A DNA stretch of 64,000 bases. Origin: Pseudomonas asuensis. GTDB taxonomy: Bacteria; Pseudomonadota; Gammaproteobacteria; Pseudomonadales; Pseudomonadaceae. Of the stretch, positions 37,114 to 47,200 are shown one piece after another. The position numbers and the translations under genes were made by a program. The notes beneath the pieces were generated by a model. It was not told the DNA's origin and made no database searches. It saw only the letters and a list, made by a program, of their open reading frames with translations. Each line of letters begins with the position of its first letter. Positions within the stretch are counted from its first letter, which is position 1. The stretch is taken from assembly GCF_014646755.1 (NCBI RefSeq), contig NZ_BMNW01000002.1, positions 494,035 to 558,034 on the forward strand. The letters are read 5' to 3'.

Positions 37114-38052
37114 ATGAGAGCGCCTCGCAGCGTCAGTATCAGCCTGACCGAGCTGATCGACATGAGACATCGTGTTCCAGAGGTCAAATTGTTCTCAGCT
37201 GCCGGGCGGCGCAGCCCACTGATTGGCCTGCATCACTCACGTCTGCGAGGCCGTGGCGTAGATTTCGACCAGGTACGGGTGTACCAACCAGGCGACGATG
37301 TCCGCACCATCGACTGGCGCGTAACAGCCAGGAGCCGCGAGCCACACACCAAGTTATTTCATGAAGAACGTGAGCGCCCCGTCTACCTGCTGATCGAGCA
37401 AAGTCAGCGCTTGTTCTTTGGCTCAGAGCGCGTATTCAAGTCTGTATTGGTTGCCCAGGCCGCTGCACTGATTGGTTGGTCGGTATTAGGTCACAGCGAC
37501 CGTATTGGCGGCATGGTCTTTGGAGACGACGGTTTCCACGATGTCCGCCCCCGTCGAAGCAAACAAAATCTGCTGAGACTCTTCGATCATCTGATCAAGG
37601 CGAATCACAGCCTTATGGATCAGACGGAGCAAAAGCTTCCGAACGACGCGTTTTCCCTGGTCTTGCGCCGCGCCCGCGAAGTGCTGCGACCAGGCAGCAT
37701 GGCGCTGATTCTGTGCGATGAGCGCAGCTTGAGCGAGGCCGCCGAGCAACAGCTAGCCCTGGCTTCACGCCATACGGACCTCGTCCTGCTGCCTGTTTCC
37801 GACCCATTGGACCACCGCTTGCCAGCTGCAGGATTGCTGCGCTTCGCTCAGCATGATGCCGAGCTTGAACTCGACACCTTAAACGGCACGCTGTCGAATG
37901 CTTATATCCAGCAGGCAAAGCAGCGTCGGGAGCGCTGGACACAGCTGAGTCAACGACTCGGCATTCCGCTGCTTCCGCTGTCCACCTCCCATGATCTGAT
38001 TGAGCAGCTACGCAAGCACCTGCACCAGCATCAACCTGGCTATCAGCAATGA
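37114..38052 (+). CDS. DUF58 domain protein, MoxR-VWA operon
   Basis: A 312-residue protein carrying the DUF58 core (GRGVDFDQVRVYQPGDDVRTIDWRVTARSREPHTKLF, about residues 45-82) within a degenerate VWA-like fold (YLLIEQSQRLFFGSE). It is soluble, with no membrane span, and almost always encoded beside MoxR, where it is thought to be part of the membrane-associated complex. The ATG at 37114 is preferred over TTG at 37102. Its stop overlaps the start of the DUF4381 gene. Confidence 0.92.
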   Translation: MRAPRSVSISLTELIDMRHRVPEVKLFSAAGRRSPLIGLHHSRLRGRGVDFDQVRVYQPGDDVRTIDWRVTARSREPHTKLFHEERERPVYLLIEQSQRLFFGSERVFKSVLVAQAAALIGWSVLGHSDRIGGMVFGDDGFHDVRPRRSKQNLLRLFDHLIKANHSLMDQTEQKLPNDAFSLVLRRAREVLRPGSMALILCDERSLSEAAEQQLALASRHTDLVLLPVSDPLDHRLPAAGLLRFAQHDAELELDTLNGTLSNAYIQQAKQRRERWTQLSQRLGIPLLPLSTSHDLIEQLRKHLHQHQPGYQQ

Positions 38053-38546
38053 ATCCGCTCGATCAGTTAGCCCCTCTGATCAGGCCAGAGCCTATTCCCT
38101 TTTGGCCTTTAGCACCCGGATGGTGGATAGCGTTAGCCTGCCTGTTGGTGCTACCGGTTGCAGTCACCCTATTATGGCGGCGCCGACATCAGGCAGTCAT
38201 GGACCAGCCTGTTTCCGAGGAAGAACAGCTGGAGGGCCCCCGTCGGGCCGCACTGATTGAACTTGCACAGATGCCCCGTCCCTATGGCGAATCTGCAGGG
38301 CCTTGGCTACAAAATCTCAACGCTCTGCTCAAACGGCTGTGCCTGGCACGCTACCCAGACAGCCATTGTCAGACGTTAAGTGGACGCGCCTGGCTGGCCT
38401 TTCTCGATACACGGTGTACGGCAGCAGGCCTCACACGCTGGATGGTCTTGGTAGAGGGTGCTTATCGTCCAGACTGCCGACTGGATGACAAGACCATTGA
38501 TGGCCTTTACGCAGCGGTCGGCACATGGATTCGCAAGCATGTTTGA
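38049..38546 (+). CDS. DUF4381 single-span membrane protein
   Basis: A 165-residue protein with an N-terminal membrane segment (WWIALACLLVLPVAVTLLW, about 21-39) flanked by basic residues, then a cytoplasmic helical domain (AGPWLQNLNALLKRLCLARYP). This is the DUF4381 layout seen between DUF58 and VWA genes in MoxR operons. ATGA overlap with the upstream gene and 8-bp overlap with the next indicate translational coupling. Role in the complex unknown. Confidence 0.9.
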   Translation: MNPLDQLAPLIRPEPIPFWPLAPGWWIALACLLVLPVAVTLLWRRRHQAVMDQPVSEEEQLEGPRRAALIELAQMPRPYGESAGPWLQNLNALLKRLCLARYPDSHCQTLSGRAWLAFLDTRCTAAGLTRWMVLVEGAYRPDCRLDDKTIDGLYAAVGTWIRKHV

Positions 38547-39573
38547 GTTCGCCTGGCCCTGGATCTTTTTCCTGGCACCCCTGCCCTGGATAATCCGGTT
38601 GATATTGCCGCCGGCACAAAGCCAGGAGTCAGCGCTCAAGGTGAGCTTTCTGGAAGAGCTTGAACACCTGGCAGGGCATCGCGCCCATACGAGCCTTTCC
38701 TGGAAACGGCAACTACCGTTTGTACTGATCTGGATTCTGCTGCTGTCAGCGGCGGCTCGCCCCCAATGGGTTGGTGCTCCCCTTCCGCTTCCTACCAGTG
38801 GTAGAGACATACTGCTGGCTGTGGATGTGTCCGGCTCCATGGACTATCCAGACATGACCTGGCACGGTGAAGAGATCAGCCGCCTTACCTTGGTAAAGCA
38901 TCTGATCGGCGATTTTATCGAAGGCCGCACGGGCGACAGAGTCGGCCTTATCCTATTCGGCTCGCAAGCCTATGTGCAGGCTCCGCTCACCTTTGACCGT
39001 CGCACTGTCCATGCTCTACTCGATGAAGCATTAGTGGGTATTGCCGGTAAAAACACCGCTATAGGTGATGCCATTGGCTTGGCCGTGAAGCACCTGAGGA
39101 TGCGCCCGGAAAATAGTCGGATCATGGTTCTGATCACCGATGGCGCCAATAATGGTGGCCGCATTGATCCCTTGATTGCCGCTCGACTGGCGGCTGAAGA
39201 ACACGTGCGAATCTACACGATTGGAATCGGTGCAGACCCTCAGCAGGGCGGCCTTTCAAGCCTATTCGGCTTTAGCAGCCTCGACCTGGACGAAGACACA
39301 CTTAGAGCCATAGCCCAGGAAACCGGTGGCCGTTATTTCCGCGCACGCTCACAGGAAGAGCTGTCAGCGGTCTCCACTGAACTTAATGGTTTTGAGCCAA
39401 TTGTCCAACAGCCTACCCGAGTGCGCCCGGCCAAAGCACTTTTTTATTGGCCTTTAAGCCTTGCGCTTCTCGCTAGCTTGATAGCAGCCGCTCTATATAT
39501 CTGGCCGAAACCCTGGCGGCGTATTTCTCGGCTTCGGGCCTACTTCCAGGCACGCGGGAGGAAACAGGCATGA
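38539..39573 (+). CDS. BatA-like membrane VWA protein
   Basis: A 344-residue protein with membrane spans at both ends (about 5-25 and 55-75 near the N-terminus, about 305-325 at the C-terminus) and a VWA domain between. The metal-ion-dependent adhesion site is canonical: DVSGS at 96-100, followed by the Thr and Asp elements in VLITDGANNGG. Such proteins assemble with MoxR and BatB/BatD in the inner membrane and are tied to envelope stress or oxygen tolerance in other bacteria. The ATG at 38539 (MFEFAWPW) fits the family; the frame back to 38458 overlaps DUF4381. Confidence 0.93.
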   Translation: MFEFAWPWIFFLAPLPWIIRLILPPAQSQESALKVSFLEELEHLAGHRAHTSLSWKRQLPFVLIWILLLSAAARPQWVGAPLPLPTSGRDILLAVDVSGSMDYPDMTWHGEEISRLTLVKHLIGDFIEGRTGDRVGLILFGSQAYVQAPLTFDRRTVHALLDEALVGIAGKNTAIGDAIGLAVKHLRMRPENSRIMVLITDGANNGGRIDPLIAARLAAEEHVRIYTIGIGADPQQGGLSSLFGFSSLDLDEDTLRAIAQETGGRYFRARSQEELSAVSTELNGFEPIVQQPTRVRPAKALFYWPLSLALLASLIAAALYIWPKPWRRISRLRAYFQARGRKQA

Positions 39574-41309
39574 TATCGGTGCTTCCACATCTGTCGCGTC
39601 CCTTCTGGCTTCTGGCACTTCCCTTGTTGTTCTGGTTGCTTTGGAAATTATGGCATCGCCCGCGACGAGTGGGACATTGGCAACGGCTTTTGCCAACAGC
39701 GTTTCACGAATGGTTGCTGACCACGCCCTCTGCTGAGACTCAACGTCTGCCGTTGTTGATGTTTGCTCTTGGCGCAACTCTGGCGATCCTGGCCTTGTCC
39801 GGCCCTAGCTGGGAGCGAGCTGAGCAACCCGCTTATACGCGTACTGATCCACTGGTGATCGTGCTTAATATGACTCCGGACATGCAGGCTTCGGATGTCT
39901 TACCTTCCCGCCTTGTTAACGCTCAGCACACCATTCTGGATCTGTTGGCGGCCCGACGCGATGCTGAGACCGCTATTGTTGTCTATGCCGGCAGCAGCCA
40001 CATCCTGGTTCCTTTAACCAACGACCTGCGGACTGCACAGAACCTACTCGAAGCGGTACGCCCATCAATCATGCCTGAGGCCGGTGAGCGCGGGGATTTA
40101 GCGGTACGCCAGGCCTTGCAACTACTCCGACAAGGTAGTGGTGCAGGAGGCAGGGTTCTGTTAATCACCAGTCAGCTCACTGCACAGGAGCAACAAGGCA
40201 TACGCGAAGCCCTGTCCAGTTATCGAGTGCCGTTGCTTATCCTGGGTATCGGCACGCCTGAAGGTGCTCCAATGGCACGCGAGGATGGCACGTATATAAC
40301 GGATAACCAAGGCAATATCCTCTTGTCCCGCCTGGATGAACTCACTTTGCTCCGCTTTGCCCAATCCGTGGGCGCCCGTTACCAACGTCAACGACCTGAT
40401 GAGCGCGACATCCAGGCCTTGGGCCTACTCGACACACCGGATAACGTAGCTGAGGGAGAAGAACAGGTACGCCTGGACGCCTGGGTCGATCAGGGTTATT
40501 GGTTACTGATTCCCCTGCTGCTCCTGGCTGCCTGTGCCGGACGCAAAGGCTGGCTTCTATGTGTGCCGCTTCTTCTCTTTGTCATGCCGCCACCTGCTCA
40601 TGCTTTGGCGTTTGAAGACCTCTGGTTGCGTAAGGACCAGCAAGGCGCCCGACTCCTTGAAGCGCAACACCCTACCGAAGCAGCCCAGCGGTTCGAGAAC
40701 CGTGAATGGCGTGGCATAGCCCAATATGAAGCAGGTCAGTATGAAGCGGCTGCCAAAACCTTTGCCCAGGGCAATAGCGCAGCCGATCATTACAATCGCG
40801 CTACCTCCTTAGCCAAGGCTGGACAACTGACAGGCGCTTTGGACGCGTACGATCAAGCGCTCAAGCTGCAGCCTCACTTTCCTGAAGCCATCCATAACCG
40901 AGCCCTGGTTGAAGCCCTGATCAAACAGCAACAAGACCAACAAGCTGCGCAGAATGCTGCCTCCAGTGATGCAGAAAGCTCAGAACAACAAAGCCAGCCT
41001 GATAGCCAAACTCAGTCCTCCGCACAGGACAGCGACTCGCATGATGAACCAAGGGCTGCGCCGAGTCATGATGAGTCAGGTCAGCCCACCGGGCAAATAT
41101 CAGAAGAAGCCGGTGAGCGTAGTGAGGCAGCCGAAGCTGGGGAGGAAACTGATGAGCCTTTATCCCAGCCCCGTTCAGATGCGTTGAGTGAGGAACGCAG
41201 GCAATCGCTTGAGCAATGGTTAAGGGAAATACCGGATGATCCCGCAGAGCTGTTACGCCGCAAGTTCTGGTATCAGCAGCAACAAAAACAGGAAAACAAA
41301 ACACCATGA
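39570..41309 (+). CDS. BatB/BatC-like VWA + TPR membrane protein
   Basis: A 579-residue fusion: N-terminal membrane spans (about 10-27 and 60-75), a VWA domain (about 90-285), two more spans (about 308-350), TPR repeats (about 365-455, NRATSLAKAGQLTGALDAYDQAL) and a hydrophilic Gln/Ser/Asp/Glu-rich tail (about 460-545). The expected DxSxS metal site is replaced by VLNMTPDMQASD, so this VWA domain probably lacks a normal metal site. It overlaps the upstream and downstream genes by ATGA. Confidence 0.92.
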   Translation: MISVLPHLSRPFWLLALPLLFWLLWKLWHRPRRVGHWQRLLPTAFHEWLLTTPSAETQRLPLLMFALGATLAILALSGPSWERAEQPAYTRTDPLVIVLNMTPDMQASDVLPSRLVNAQHTILDLLAARRDAETAIVVYAGSSHILVPLTNDLRTAQNLLEAVRPSIMPEAGERGDLAVRQALQLLRQGSGAGGRVLLITSQLTAQEQQGIREALSSYRVPLLILGIGTPEGAPMAREDGTYITDNQGNILLSRLDELTLLRFAQSVGARYQRQRPDERDIQALGLLDTPDNVAEGEEQVRLDAWVDQGYWLLIPLLLLAACAGRKGWLLCVPLLLFVMPPPAHALAFEDLWLRKDQQGARLLEAQHPTEAAQRFENREWRGIAQYEAGQYEAAAKTFAQGNSAADHYNRATSLAKAGQLTGALDAYDQALKLQPHFPEAIHNRALVEALIKQQQDQQAAQNAASSDAESSEQQSQPDSQTQSSAQDSDSHDEPRAAPSHDESGQPTGQISEEAGERSEAAEAGEETDEPLSQPRSDALSEERRQSLEQWLREIPDDPAELLRRKFWYQQQQKQENKTP

Positions 41310-42946
41310 GCCTAGCCCGTGTCATCCTCGCCTTGCTCTTGCTGTTCAGCCTGCCCGGCTGGGGGGCAGACTTCACGGCTCGTGTAGATCACACCCAACT
41401 CGTACCTGGCGAGACCTTCGAGCTCATTCTTGAATCAAGCGACCCTACGCTTTTCGGCAAGCCAGACTTATCTCCTCTGGAGCCGCAGTTCGACATCCTG
41501 GGCACACGCCAGATCAACCAGCTTAGTACGGCGCCCGATCAGAGCGAACCTGTTACACGCTGGATAGTGACACTCCAACCCCGGCAGCGAGGAATTGTAG
41601 TTATTCCCCCGCTTACCCTCAGCGGCGTACAAAGCCAGCCGATTACGCTACATGTCAGCGAAACCTCAACACTGACCCCGAGCGCCCAAAATCTGGAAGC
41701 GGTGTTTATCGATGCCAGCGTGGATCGGGAAACGGTTTATGTACAAGCACAGCTGATCCTGACATTACGCATTCTTCACTCTGTTCCCCTCTATGACGAT
41801 AGCAACCTCAGCACGCTGACTCTGTCATCAGCACGGGTCGAGCCGCTGGGAGAGCCGAGAACGTATGAGCAGACCATTGGCGGGGTAAGGCATGGCGTTA
41901 TCGAGATTCGCTATGCCATTTTTCCGCAGCAAAGTGGCTCGCTACGCATCCCGAGCTTGTCCTTCAGCGCCACGGCAGTCGAAACCGCCGCCAATAGTCA
42001 GCAGATGTCGCCGTTCAGCTCAAGACCGGGCCGAGCCATACGTGTCGACACCAGTGAAATTCCTATCCAGGTCAAACCAAAGCCTGCGGATTATCCCTCT
42101 GACGCGCCCTGGCTGCCAGCACGTCAAATTGAGCTGAGTGAGGCGTGGAATCCTCAGCCGACCGAGGCCCGACAAGGTGCGGTACTGACTCGCCACGTTG
42201 TGCTTAAAGCAGAAGGCTTATCCAGTGCACAGCTACCGCCCTTGCCTCAGCCAACCGTAGACGGACTCCGCCGCTATCCGGACCAGGCCAGACTGACCAA
42301 TGAAGTGCAGGACCAGAGTCTGGTTGGCAGCCGTGAAGAGCGAGAGGCTTTCGTGCCTGGCCGGAGTGGCGATCTTAGTTTGCCTCCTCTGGAAATTACC
42401 TGGTGGAACACTCAGACTGACCAACTTGAGCGTACACAACTACCCGCTCATACGCTTACAGTTGCTGCCGACCCTGCTCTGGCACTACCCCTTCAAAGCG
42501 AGCCTTCTACCGTCATGGGCGGGAAGCGACCGCTTCTTTGGCCCTGGCAGCTGGCCTGCCTTGTTCTGCTTCTCACTACGTTGATAGGTTTCGGGTTATG
42601 GTGGCAGGCTCGCCAGTTACCCGCCATTGTAAAAGCTGCTTCTGCTGGCCCGAGCCCACGCACCTTGCTTGATGACTTGCGACGTGCCTGCCTAGCTAAC
42701 AATCCGCAGGCCACGCGTCAGGCGCTGGATGCCTGGGCTCGACAACAACCGGAAACCCTGGCAGAAATAGCAGCCCGCTTCGATCCGCTTTCTGTCGCCC
42801 TGGATGACCTTAACGGCGCGCTTTACAGCGAAAGCGGACAGCACTGGCAAGGCGAAACATTGTGGCAGGCGCTCCAGGCTTTACCGCCGCCGACACCGCT
42901 CACACAGCAGGAGCCCGGCACCTTGCCACCGCTTTACCCGCGTTAA
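41306..42946 (+). CDS. BatD-like exported protein
   Basis: A 546-residue protein with signal peptide (MSLARVILALLLLFSLPGWG, cut near GWG-AD), a long periplasmic region of beta-rich Ig-like repeats (DFTARVDHTQLVPGETFEL, then QAQLILTLRI) and one membrane span at about 410-430 (WQLACLVLLLTTLIGFGLWW). A short cytoplasmic helical domain follows. This is the BatD (oxygen tolerance) architecture and closes the MoxR operon. It overlaps the BatB-like gene by ATGA. Confidence 0.92.
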   Translation: MSLARVILALLLLFSLPGWGADFTARVDHTQLVPGETFELILESSDPTLFGKPDLSPLEPQFDILGTRQINQLSTAPDQSEPVTRWIVTLQPRQRGIVVIPPLTLSGVQSQPITLHVSETSTLTPSAQNLEAVFIDASVDRETVYVQAQLILTLRILHSVPLYDDSNLSTLTLSSARVEPLGEPRTYEQTIGGVRHGVIEIRYAIFPQQSGSLRIPSLSFSATAVETAANSQQMSPFSSRPGRAIRVDTSEIPIQVKPKPADYPSDAPWLPARQIELSEAWNPQPTEARQGAVLTRHVVLKAEGLSSAQLPPLPQPTVDGLRRYPDQARLTNEVQDQSLVGSREEREAFVPGRSGDLSLPPLEITWWNTQTDQLERTQLPAHTLTVAADPALALPLQSEPSTVMGGKRPLLWPWQLACLVLLLTTLIGFGLWWQARQLPAIVKAASAGPSPRTLLDDLRRACLANNPQATRQALDAWARQQPETLAEIAARFDPLSVALDDLNGALYSESGQHWQGETLWQALQALPPPTPLTQQEPGTLPPLYPR

Positions 42947-42991
42947 TGGCCCGAGCGCAATGCCTTGGCCATACGCTCGAACAGGATAACC

Positions 42992-44233
42992 ATGCGCATT
43001 CTTCATACTTCTGACTGGCATCTCGGCCAGACCCTTCACGGTCAGGATCGCGATTTCGAACACGCCTGTTTTCTCGACTGGCTGCTAGAGCAACTCAAAA
43101 CACGCCAACCAGACGCCTTACTTATCGCCGGAGATGTCTTTGATACCATCAATCCGCCAGTCAAGGCGCAGGAACGCCTCTACAACTTTATCGTACAAGC
43201 GCATCTGGCACTCCCTAAACTGACGGTGGTCATGATTGCAGGCAATCACGATTCCGGTGCCCGGATCGAACTGCCCGCGCCCCTTATGCGCAGCCTGCGG
43301 ACTCATGCACTGGGCCGGGTACTTTGGCTGGATGACGGCTCACTGGATGCCAAGCGGCTACTGGTTCCGCTGACTGATGCCGAGGGCGAGACCAAAGCCT
43401 GGTGCCTGGCCCTGCCCTTTCTGCGCCCTGCGGAAGTCACTGGCGGAAGCGACGGTACATATATGGATGGCATTGCGCGAGTCCATGCCGAACTGATTGC
43501 CCATGCTGAAACTCGCCGCACTCAAGGCCAGGCACTCATTGCCATGAGCCATGCGCATCTTGCTGGAGGGCAGGTCTCCGAAGACTCGGAGCGCAATATT
43601 ATCGTGGGCAATGCCGAAGCCCAACCCGCCTCGCTGTTTCCGCCTGAGATTGCCTATGTTGCCCTAGGGCACTTGCACAAGCCGCAAAAAGTGGTCAAGC
43701 AGGATCGCATTCGCTACAGCGGCTCTCCGCTTCCCCTCTCGTTCGCCGAAGTGGATTACCAACACCAAATCCTTGATGTTCGGCTCGAAGGCGAAGCGCT
43801 CAAGACTATTGAGAGCGTTCGGATACCCCGGGCTGTAGAGATGATGCGCCTGGGACCTGCGCCGCTACAGGATATTATCGAGCACCTCCATAGCCTGCCT
43901 GACCTTGACCTTTTCAATACACCTGACAGCCAGTTGGCACCTTGGCTTGAGGTCAGGGTCACCCTTGATGCGCCCCAACCAGACTTGCGGCAACGCCTGG
44001 AGTCTGCCCTGGAAGGTAAATCGCTACGCCTAGTGCGCATTGGCGTTCACTACGCAGGAGCGACTAATAGCACACCTGATGAGCCCTCAGCGCTCGTCGC
44101 GCTGGAACAACTGACCCCACAGGACCTCTTCAGCCGTGCATGGCAAGACACCTATGGCCAAGCACCTGAATCGGCAGTGCTCGATGATTTCGCGCAACTG
44201 CTTGAAGACGTAACACTAGGAGAGCAGGCATGA
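42992..44233 (+). CDS. sbcD: SbcCD nuclease, nuclease subunit
   Basis: A 413-residue calcineurin-fold (Mre11-type) phosphodiesterase with all five metal motifs: DWHLGQTLHG, GDVFDTINP, AGNHDSG, MSHAHL and LGHLHKPQ. With SbcC it cleaves DNA hairpins and protein-blocked ends. AGGA at 42982-42985 supports the ATG at 42992. It starts 46 bp after BatD and overlaps sbcC by ATGA. Confidence 0.96.
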   Translation: MRILHTSDWHLGQTLHGQDRDFEHACFLDWLLEQLKTRQPDALLIAGDVFDTINPPVKAQERLYNFIVQAHLALPKLTVVMIAGNHDSGARIELPAPLMRSLRTHALGRVLWLDDGSLDAKRLLVPLTDAEGETKAWCLALPFLRPAEVTGGSDGTYMDGIARVHAELIAHAETRRTQGQALIAMSHAHLAGGQVSEDSERNIIVGNAEAQPASLFPPEIAYVALGHLHKPQKVVKQDRIRYSGSPLPLSFAEVDYQHQILDVRLEGEALKTIESVRIPRAVEMMRLGPAPLQDIIEHLHSLPDLDLFNTPDSQLAPWLEVRVTLDAPQPDLRQRLESALEGKSLRLVRIGVHYAGATNSTPDEPSALVALEQLTPQDLFSRAWQDTYGQAPESAVLDDFAQLLEDVTLGEQA

Positions 44234-47200
44234 AGATTTTGGCCGTTCGCCTGAAGAACCTGGCCTCACTCGCCGGCCCTCATGAAATAGACTTCACAGC
44301 AGAGCCCCTTGCTAGCACGGGCTTATTTGCCATTACCGGCCCTACCGGCTCAGGCAAAAGCACACTATTGGATGCTCTCTCACTTGGCCTCTTTGGAGAG
44401 GTACCCCGCCTGAGTAATGTCCGAAAAGAGGCGAAGGTACCTGATGGCGAGGGTGAAATTGCCACGGGCGATCCTCGCACGCTTCTGCGGCGAGGCAGCG
44501 GTGCCGGCTATGCTGAAGTGGACTTTCTGGGAATCGATGGCCACCGCTACCGTGCTCGGTGGGAGGCCAATCGCGCCCGCGACCGGGCGGATGGCAAGTT
44601 GCAACCCAGCCGCCAAAGTCTACGCAACCTGGATACTCAGCAACTTCTAGCGGCCGACAAGAAAGCAGAGTTCAAAACGCAGCTTGAGCAGCGGCTGGGC
44701 CTGACATTTGAGCAGTTTACCCGGGCTGTACTGCTCGCCCAAAGTGAATTCGGAGCCTTCCTGAAAGCAGATGACAACGGTCGCAGCGAGCTTCTGGAAA
44801 AATTGACCGATACGGCCATCTACAGCCAGCTGGGTAGACGTGCCTTTGAACGATCCAAACAGGCACGACAGGTTCTTGATCAACTCGAGCAACAAATTGG
44901 CGGGATCAAACCTCTGGATGAGGCCAGCCGTACTGCATTGGAAACACAGTGCCTGACCGTCCAGGAAACGTTGAACCGTATCCAGGGTGAGCTTGCCGAG
45001 GTAGAGCAACAGCGGCGCTGGCTTACCGAGCTTAAGCGCCTGGAGCATGACCTTTCCAACGCACAGGCGCAGTTTGTATCCGCTCAACAGCAACAGGATG
45101 AGCAGTCCGAAGCGTGCCAGAGACTTCATTGGCTCGATCAGATCCTGCCGCAACGGCACCGCTTTCAACACAAGCAACAGCTTGAGCATGAGCTGAATCA
45201 AATAACAGTCCGTATTGCGCAACTTGAACAGGACAAGCAGGTGCTTGAGCATCGCTTGAATGAGCTCTCTCGTCTTCAGCAACACGCTCAGGCCAAACGC
45301 CAGGAGGCAGAGAGTGCACAACAGCAAGCAGCTGATCCTCTTCGGCAGGCCTTCCAGGAGGAAAGTGATCTCAGCCGTCTCCAGTCTGAGGTCCAACAAA
45401 CCCGCGAAGCCTGGCGTCAAGAAGACAGCTTCCAACGAGATGCCCTTGGCCGAATCAAAACCCTAGCCGAAAAGGAAGCTGAGCAGCGCGATGCATTGGC
45501 ACAAACAATGGCCCAGCTTCAGCAGAGCGAACCCCTATCAGCTCTATGCGATACCTGGTCAGCCTACCGCCCTCGCTTCCAGCAAAGCCTGCAGCTTGAT
45601 GAACGTATAGCAGCATCACGCTTGCGCATTCCTGAACTACAGTCAGCCCTGAAGGCTGCCGAAAGCGAAGCCAGCACTCATCAGAATGCTATCCAGCAAT
45701 TGCAGCAGCAATCCGGTGCAGAGGGTAATCTGAGTGAACAGATCCAGGCCCTAACGCAGCAGCAACAGGCCAGCCGCCCTCTGCTCAGCTCATTGGAGCG
45801 GCTTGTCTATCTATGGCAGCAAGGAGAAGAACTTGAGGGCTACTGGGCAAACAATCAGGAAAAACAGACAGTCCTGCTTCAAGAGCGTGCACACACCATA
45901 GCCGAAGGCAAACGTGCAGCAGCGAAGCATGCTGAAGCAGAACAGAGCCTGAAGACCACACTCGCGTTACTCGAACGGCAACGGCTCGTGCGCAGTGTTA
46001 GCGTAGAAAAGTTGCGCGCTCAACTGACTGAGGGGGAGCCTTGCCCGGTTTGCGGTAGCCAGGAGCATCCTTATCATCAGGGAAATGCTCTGGCAGAAGC
46101 CATGGCCTCCCATGAGGCGCAGGAAGAAGAGCAGGCTCGGTTACACGTCCAGCAAGCCTACGAGCGCCTGATTAGTCTGCGCACCGCTGTTGCAGGCATA
46201 AATGAGCGCCTGAAGGATCTCAAACAACAGGAAGAGCAGCTGACTACGCAACAGCTGGCGATTCACGAGCAGCTAAGAGGTCACCCTCAAGGCAAGGCCC
46301 TGCTCGCCCAACCAGAAGAGCACCGCTCCTTCTGGCTGAACGAACAATTGGTCGAACTCGGAAACCGTATAAAGGCCGAAGAAGTACGCCTGCAATACCT
46401 GCTGGATCATCAGAGAAAGATCGATAGCCTGCAGCAGCGTTGGCAAACAGCACGCGAGCAGAGCAAGCAAGCTGCTTGGGATCTTGAAGAGCAGCTAAAG
46501 ACCATTCATCAGGATGAGCAGCGTCAAGCCCAGGAGCTGGAAGCACTGGAAGCGCTCCTGCCTAAACCATGGCTGCAAGACTGGCAACAGGCGCCGCAAC
46601 CCACCTTTGCTCACCTGGAAGAGGTCATGGAAAACCGGCGTCTGCAACTGACCAGGCAGCAGGCGCTGGAGAAAGCCTTGGCAGTTTGTGTCGCAGACCT
46701 TGAGCGGGAGCGCTATCAACAGCAGACACGCTTGCAGCAACACGAAAAGCTCTCCAGCTTGCTAGCGACACTTGAAGAGCAGTTGACCAGTAGTCAACTT
46801 CGGCTTCAGGCAACATTGGGCGAATACCCCAGCGCCCATACCTGGCAGCATGCCTTGCATCAGTGCGTCGAGCAGGCACGTCAGGCAGAAGCGCAGGCGC
46901 GTGAAACCTGGAGCGAAACGAACCTGACTCATGAACAGCTGCGCCATACTGTTGAGCTTCAGCACAACCAACACCAAAAGCTGAATAGCACCTATCAGGT
47001 GCTTCAGGCCGAACTTGAAGAGTGGAGAGTTCAGCACAGTGAACTCGACGATTCACTTCTGACCGAACTGTTAGCCTTTGATGAAGGCAAGCATCATCAC
47101 CTACGTCAGCAGCAGCAAGCCCTAGAGCAGTCCCTTAGTGAAGCGAAGGTAGTACTGCAGGAGCGCGAAAAACGTCTGATGGCACATCGTGCAGAGCGCA

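Noticed and set aside
40921-41376. Minus-strand open frame of 151 codons at the BatB/BatD junction
   Set aside because: Shadow of the Gln/Ser/Asp-rich tail on the plus strand; low complexity explains the open frame.
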